DNA of 36,418 nt from Actinomycetota bacterium (GTDB lineage: Bacteria > Armatimonadota > SYMT01), in contig SYMT01000368.1 of assembly GCA_005805375.1 (NCBI GenBank), positions 1 to 36,418 of the forward strand, in the 5' to 3' direction. The notes under the pieces were generated by a model that saw nothing but the letters and a program-made list of their open reading frames with translations, searched no databases and was not told the DNA's origin. The position numbers were made by a program, and so were the translations under genes. Below are positions 32,894-36,418 of this stretch, one piece after another; position 1 is the stretch's first letter, and each line of letters starts with the position of its first letter.

Positions 32894-33909
32894 AGACAAT
32901 CAGCGTGCGACTTGTCGGTTGGCTCGCCGGCGCCGGGGTGGCTGCCAGCTGCGTGGCCCCCTCCCCGGCCGCCCAGACCGGGGCTCCATCCCGCGCAGAG
33001 GTCCGTGCGGCAGTGGAGAGTGCAGTACCGATCCTGGCTCGCGGCGCCTCCGGCTATGTGCGCCAGCGCGGCTGCTTTTCCTGTCACCACCAGGCGCTTC
33101 CGGTTCTCGCGTTCCTGGCGGCCCAGCGCGCCGGGGTCACGGTCGAGGCGGACACAGTCACGAAGCAGGTGGAGTTCACGCACGCGTTCCTGACGGGCGG
33201 TCGGGACAACTACCGCATCGGCAAGGGGCAGGGAGGGCAGGCCGACACCGCAGGCTACGCATTGTTGACGCTGGAAGCAGGTGGTCGCAAGCCGGACGAG
33301 ACCACCGCCGCGGTTGCCGGCTATTTGCTTCGCCGGGAACCGGCGCTCGGCTACTGGCGCGTGACCTCAAATCGCCCTCCCTCCGAGGCGAGCTCTTTCA
33401 CCACTACCTATCTGGCGCTGCGCGCCCTGCGCGCTTTCGGTTCTCCGGAGCATCAGGCCGAGGTGGCGCAGCGCCGGGCGCAGGCGCTTGCCTGGCTCCG
33501 ACAGGCGGAACCGCGCGACACGGAAGATGGCGTATTCCGGCTCCGGGGCCTGGCCGAAGCGGGAGCCGAACGGGCGGAGGTGCAGGCGGCCGTCAACTCC
33601 CTGCTCCGGACGCAGCGCTTCGACGGCGGCTGGTCCCAGATTGCGGGGGGCGATAGCGACGCCTACGCTACCGGCTCGGCGCTGGTCGCGCTGCATGAGG
33701 CGGGGAGCCTGCCGCCGGCCGCTCCCGAGTACGGGCGGGGCCTGCGCTTCCTATTAACCAGCCGCCGGCCGGAAGGAGCCTGGCACGTCGTGAGCCGCAG
33801 CAAACCGTTCCAGCCCTACTTCGAGAGTGGTTTTCCCTATGAAAAGGACCAGTTCATATCCAGTGCCGCGACCGCGTGGGCGGTGATCGCCCTTTGTGCG
33901 GCGTTGTAA
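32890..33909 (+). CDS. Exported terpene-cyclase-like toroid protein with CxxCH motif
   Basis: 339 residues. ATG overlaps the mannonate dehydratase stop. The signal peptide VAAS|C fits the loose lipobox, so it may be a lipoprotein. GCFSCHH (near residue 61) is a haem-c type CxxCH. The rest is built of alpha-hairpin repeats of the prenyltransferase/squalene-hopene cyclase toroid type (TAGYALLTLEAGG, TTTYLALRALRAFG, QRFDGGWSQ, YATGSALVALHEAG, SSAATAWAVIALCAAL). The acidic DxDD motif of true squalene-hopene cyclases is absent, so it is probably not a cyclase despite how such proteins are often named. It may be an exported haem or binding protein. Overlap with uxuA implies shared expression. Function unknown. 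Confidence 0.8.
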   Translation: MKTISVRLVGWLAGAGVAASCVAPSPAAQTGAPSRAEVRAAVESAVPILARGASGYVRQRGCFSCHHQALPVLAFLAAQRAGVTVEADTVTKQVEFTHAFLTGGRDNYRIGKGQGGQADTAGYALLTLEAGGRKPDETTAAVAGYLLRREPALGYWRVTSNRPPSEASSFTTTYLALRALRAFGSPEHQAEVAQRRAQALAWLRQAEPRDTEDGVFRLRGLAEAGAERAEVQAAVNSLLRTQRFDGGWSQIAGGDSDAYATGSALVALHEAGSLPPAAPEYGRGLRFLLTSRRPEGAWHVVSRSKPFQPYFESGFPYEKDQFISSAATAWAVIALCAAL

Positions 33910-33918
33910 GGAGGCATT

Positions 33919-35785
33919 TTGCGGGCGCTGTCCAACTCTTCGTGGGGCGGCGGTTCGTCCGCCCGGGAGACGGGTTCCGACATGGTCACACGCGACGTCC
34001 GCACCATCATTGCCACCGACTGCGGCAGCACCACCACCAAAGCGATCCTGATCGAGAAGGAAGGCGACGAGTACCGCCTCAAGGTTCGCGGGGAAGCGCC
34101 CACGACGGTGGAGGCGCCGTTCGACGATGTGACGGTCGGCGTGCTCAACGCCGTGCGGGAGATCGAGGATCTGACCGGGAGGAAGTTCCTGGAGAACGAC
34201 CGGGTGCTCACGCCGCGCGATGCGGGCGGGGACGGAACCGATCTCTATCTCTCCACCTCCAGCGCGGGGGGGCGGGCTTCAGATGACGGTGGCCGGGGTC
34301 GTGAAGTCCATGTCCGGCGAGAGCGCCAACCGTGCTGCTCTGGGGGCCGGCGCCATTGTGATGGACACCATCGCGGTGGACGACGGGCGGAAGGAGCACG
34401 AGAAGGTGGAGCGCATCCGCGCGCTCCGACCGGACATGCTCCTGATGTCGGGCGGCACAGACGGCGGGACGGTGACCCACCTCGTGGAACTGGCCGAGAT
34501 GCTGGTTTCCGCGGATCCGCGTCCGCGCCTGGGCATCGGCCTGAAGAGTCCGGTGATCTACGCCGGCAACCGGGAGGCGCTGGCGCCGGTGCGGGAGGTG
34601 CTGTGGGATCGGGTGGACCTCCATCCGGTGGACAATATCCGCCCCACCCTCGAGATGGAGCGGCTGGGTCCCGCACGTGAGGAGATTCACGAACTCTTCT
34701 TGAAGCACGTGATGCAGCAGGCTCCCGGCTACAACAAGCTGCTCACCTGGACCAGCGCCGACATCATGGCCACCCCCAATGCGGTCGGCAAGCTGATCGA
34801 GGAAATCGCGGCGCGGGAGAACATCAACGTCCTGGCCGTGGACATTGGCGGCGCCACGACCGATGTGTTCAGCGTCTTCTCCAAAGTCTACAATCGCACG
34901 GTCTCCGCTAACCTCGGGATGAGTTACTCGATCTGTAATGTGCTCACCGAAGCCGGCGTGGAGAACATTGCCCGCTGGATTCCCTTCCCCATTGAGCGTG
35001 CCGAATTGCGGAACCGGCTCCGCAACAAGATGATCCGGCCGACCACCATCCCCTATACCCTCGAAGACCTGCTCATCGAACAGGCCGTCTCCCGCGAGGC
35101 GCTGCGCCTGGCGCTTGAGCATCACAAAAACCTCGCGCGCGGCCTGACCGGCGTGCAGCAGGAACGCTCGGTGGGCGATCTGTTTGAGCAGAGCGCCGGC
35201 GGCGAGTCGCTGGTGAAGATGCTGGAACTGCACCTCATCATCGGGTCCGGCGGTGTGTTGAGCCATGCCCCGCGGCGCGAGCAGTCCGCACTCATGATGA
35301 TGGATGCGTATCAGCCGGAGGGGGTGACCGAACTCGCGGTGGACAGCATCTTTATGATGCCCCAGCTTGGAGTGCTGTCCGTGCTTCTGCCCGAGGCGGC
35401 GCAGCAGGTGTTCGATCGCGATTGCCTCATCCGCCTGGGCACGGTGGTTTCGCCGGTCGCGGAGAGTGGTCGGTCCCTCAAGGAGGGCGAACTGCTCGCC
35501 ACAGTGCGAGTGGATGGGCGCGGGATCGCCATGCCGCTCGGCTCGCTGCAGGTGCTGCCTCAGCAGGAAGACGAGTGGAAGGAGATCGAGATCATACCAG
35601 CCGGGCGCACGATCAACGTCGGCGCCGGCAAGGGACGTTCGCATTCGGTACGGGCACGGGGGGGCGTGGCCGGTCTCATCCTGGACGCGCGCGGGCGGCC
35701 CATGATCTTGCCGGATGATCCGGCCACGCGGGTGCGTAAGTTGCGGGAATGGCTCGCCGCGTTTGGTTTGCCGCACCCGGAGTGA
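33919..35785 (+). CDS. GlmL/MutL-type ATPase (glutamate mutase accessory family), frameshifted
   Basis: The N-terminal part reads in one frame from 33919 and the rest in the next frame to 35785. The switch falls in a run of seven Gs (34266-34272). With six Gs the join reads STSSAGGGLQMTVAGVV, exactly as expected, giving about 621 residues. The ASKHA ATPase motifs are DCGSTTTKAILIE and DIGGATTDVFSV. GlmL-type proteins are thought to reactivate or assist B12-dependent glutamate mutase; no mutase genes are in the window. AAGGAGG (33908-33914) sits four bases before the TTG at 33919. An ATG at 33982 (MVTRDVRTIIATD) is more like the family start. Reading beyond the join in the first frame gives arginine/glycine-rich, non-family sequence. 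Either a sequencing error, a true mutation, or programmed slippage. Confidence 0.85.
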
Positions 35786-35928
35786 CGACGTGCCCGTAGG
35801 CCACGCGGAGAGGTCCGGACCCCTGCGCAGGACCGGCTCTCGCCCTGAGAGGGTCCGTGTTGGCTTCGTCTTCCCGGTGGTCTGTCTCGGTCCGCCCCGC
35901 CGCCTCCGACCGACTGGAGTCGAACGCC

Positions 35929-36418
35929 ATGTCAGAAACCGTCACAGCGCCGGCGCTTTCCCCGGCTGTCGCCACCCGTGCCGCTCCACCGGTGGACCCG
36001 GACCGGCTCGATGTGCAGGGATGTATTCAGCTCTGGCGCCGGATCCACGAAGAGGGCGCGGCGCAGGTTGCGGGGGAGGAGTGGTTTCCGCGCCTCTGCC
36101 GGCGCCTTCTCGATCTGGGTGAAAATCTGCTCGCGCAAGATGTGGTCCAGGAAGGCCTCCTGCACCGAGCGTGGGACTCCCGATTGCGGCAACTCGCCGC
36201 ACTCGCGCTCGCCCGCAGCGGCGCGACGGAGAAAGCACGTGCGATCCTCGAAGAACTCCGCGCCGAAGGGAGCGCCGATGACGAGACCCTCGGAATCCTG
36301 GCGCGCACCTGCAAAGATCTGGCGCTCGCCACGCGCGATCGAGCGCACCGCGACCGGCTTCTCCGTCAGGCCTGCGACCTGACCCTCGCCGCGTACCGGG
36401 AGACGCGCTCCGTCTATC
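35929..36418 (+). CDS. Helical-repeat (TPR-like) protein, N-terminal part
   Basis: 163 codons to the window edge; the C-terminus is missing. ATG at 35929 with GGAG about nine bases upstream. After a proline/alanine-rich start, paired helices appear: LGENLLAQDVVQEGLLHR, LRQLAALALARSGATEKARAILEEL and DDETLGILARTCKDLALATRD. They resemble tetratricopeptide repeats. The last pair recalls bacterial proteins with a MAP3K TRAFs-binding-like (DUF4071) region, but the diagnostic part lies outside the window. No signal peptide. The 143 bases upstream hold only weak hairpins. Confidence 0.7.
   Translation, partial: MSETVTAPALSPAVATRAAPPVDPDRLDVQGCIQLWRRIHEEGAAQVAGEEWFPRLCRRLLDLGENLLAQDVVQEGLLHRAWDSRLRQLAALALARSGATEKARAILEELRAEGSADDETLGILARTCKDLALATRDRAHRDRLLRQACDLTLAAYRETRSVY

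Noticed and set aside
34208-35776. Long minus-strand frame opposite the GlmL-type gene (522 codons)
   Set aside because: Histidine/arginine-rich shadow; the plus strand has ATPase motifs and family similarity over the same span.
1-36418. tRNA or rRNA genes
   Set aside because: I looked in the intergenic gaps and saw no cloverleaf or rRNA-like sequence; a covariance search would settle it.

Overview
High-GC bacterial DNA with clear Shine-Dalgarno (SD) sites, several GTG/TTG starts and mostly short intergenic gaps. The gene mix is a DUF1549/DUF1553 haem-type protein, very large secreted proteins built from regulatory-like beta modules, a four-domain ribosomal protein S1, an Rpn-type PD-(D/E)XK protein and a 326-residue mannonate dehydratase. 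It fits Armatimonadota or another little-cultured lineage near the Planctomycetes/Chloroflexota gene pools. This placement is an inference with low confidence, because no rRNA gene lies in the window.

Layout. 1-2528 (-): 3'-truncated secreted DUF1549/DUF1553 protein. 2529-5014 (+): rpsA, behind a structured leader and followed by a terminator, then coaE. 5126-20760 (+): five consecutive genes for exported proteins, ending at a strong terminator. 20820-25738 (+): lone hydantoinase-B-type protein, zinc alcohol dehydrogenase and a two-domain esterase. 25911-30044 (-): Rpn-family nuclease, then the conserved rpmH-rnpA-yidD-yidC-jag cluster, transcribed from a consensus promoter near 30070. 30170-36418 (+): DUF1361 membrane protein, a cysteine-motif membrane protein, mannonate dehydratase overlapping a secreted toroid protein with a CxxCH motif, a frameshifted GlmL/MutL-type ATPase, and the start of a helical-repeat protein that runs off the window.

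The most interesting part is the five-gene block. Two members carry CsgG/TolB-N-like domains (11861 and 19321). One is a subtilisin-type protease with an intact triad (14076). One is a 2185-residue propeller plus eight-module protein (5126). One is an unrecognised beta-rich protein (17101). Three of the five (5126, 14076, 17101) share a duplicated C-terminal module of about 170 residues marked by SLP/MP, RY/QY, GFW and GWN-M/L-hydrophobic-G motifs. Each of the four gene junctions inside the block holds a strong stem-loop without a U-tract. I infer a co-expressed cell-surface or export system that I cannot match to a named one.

The rest of the window is mainly housekeeping (translation, CoA synthesis, RNase P, membrane insertion) and carbohydrate or organic-acid catabolism (mannonate dehydratase, esterase, alcohol dehydrogenase).
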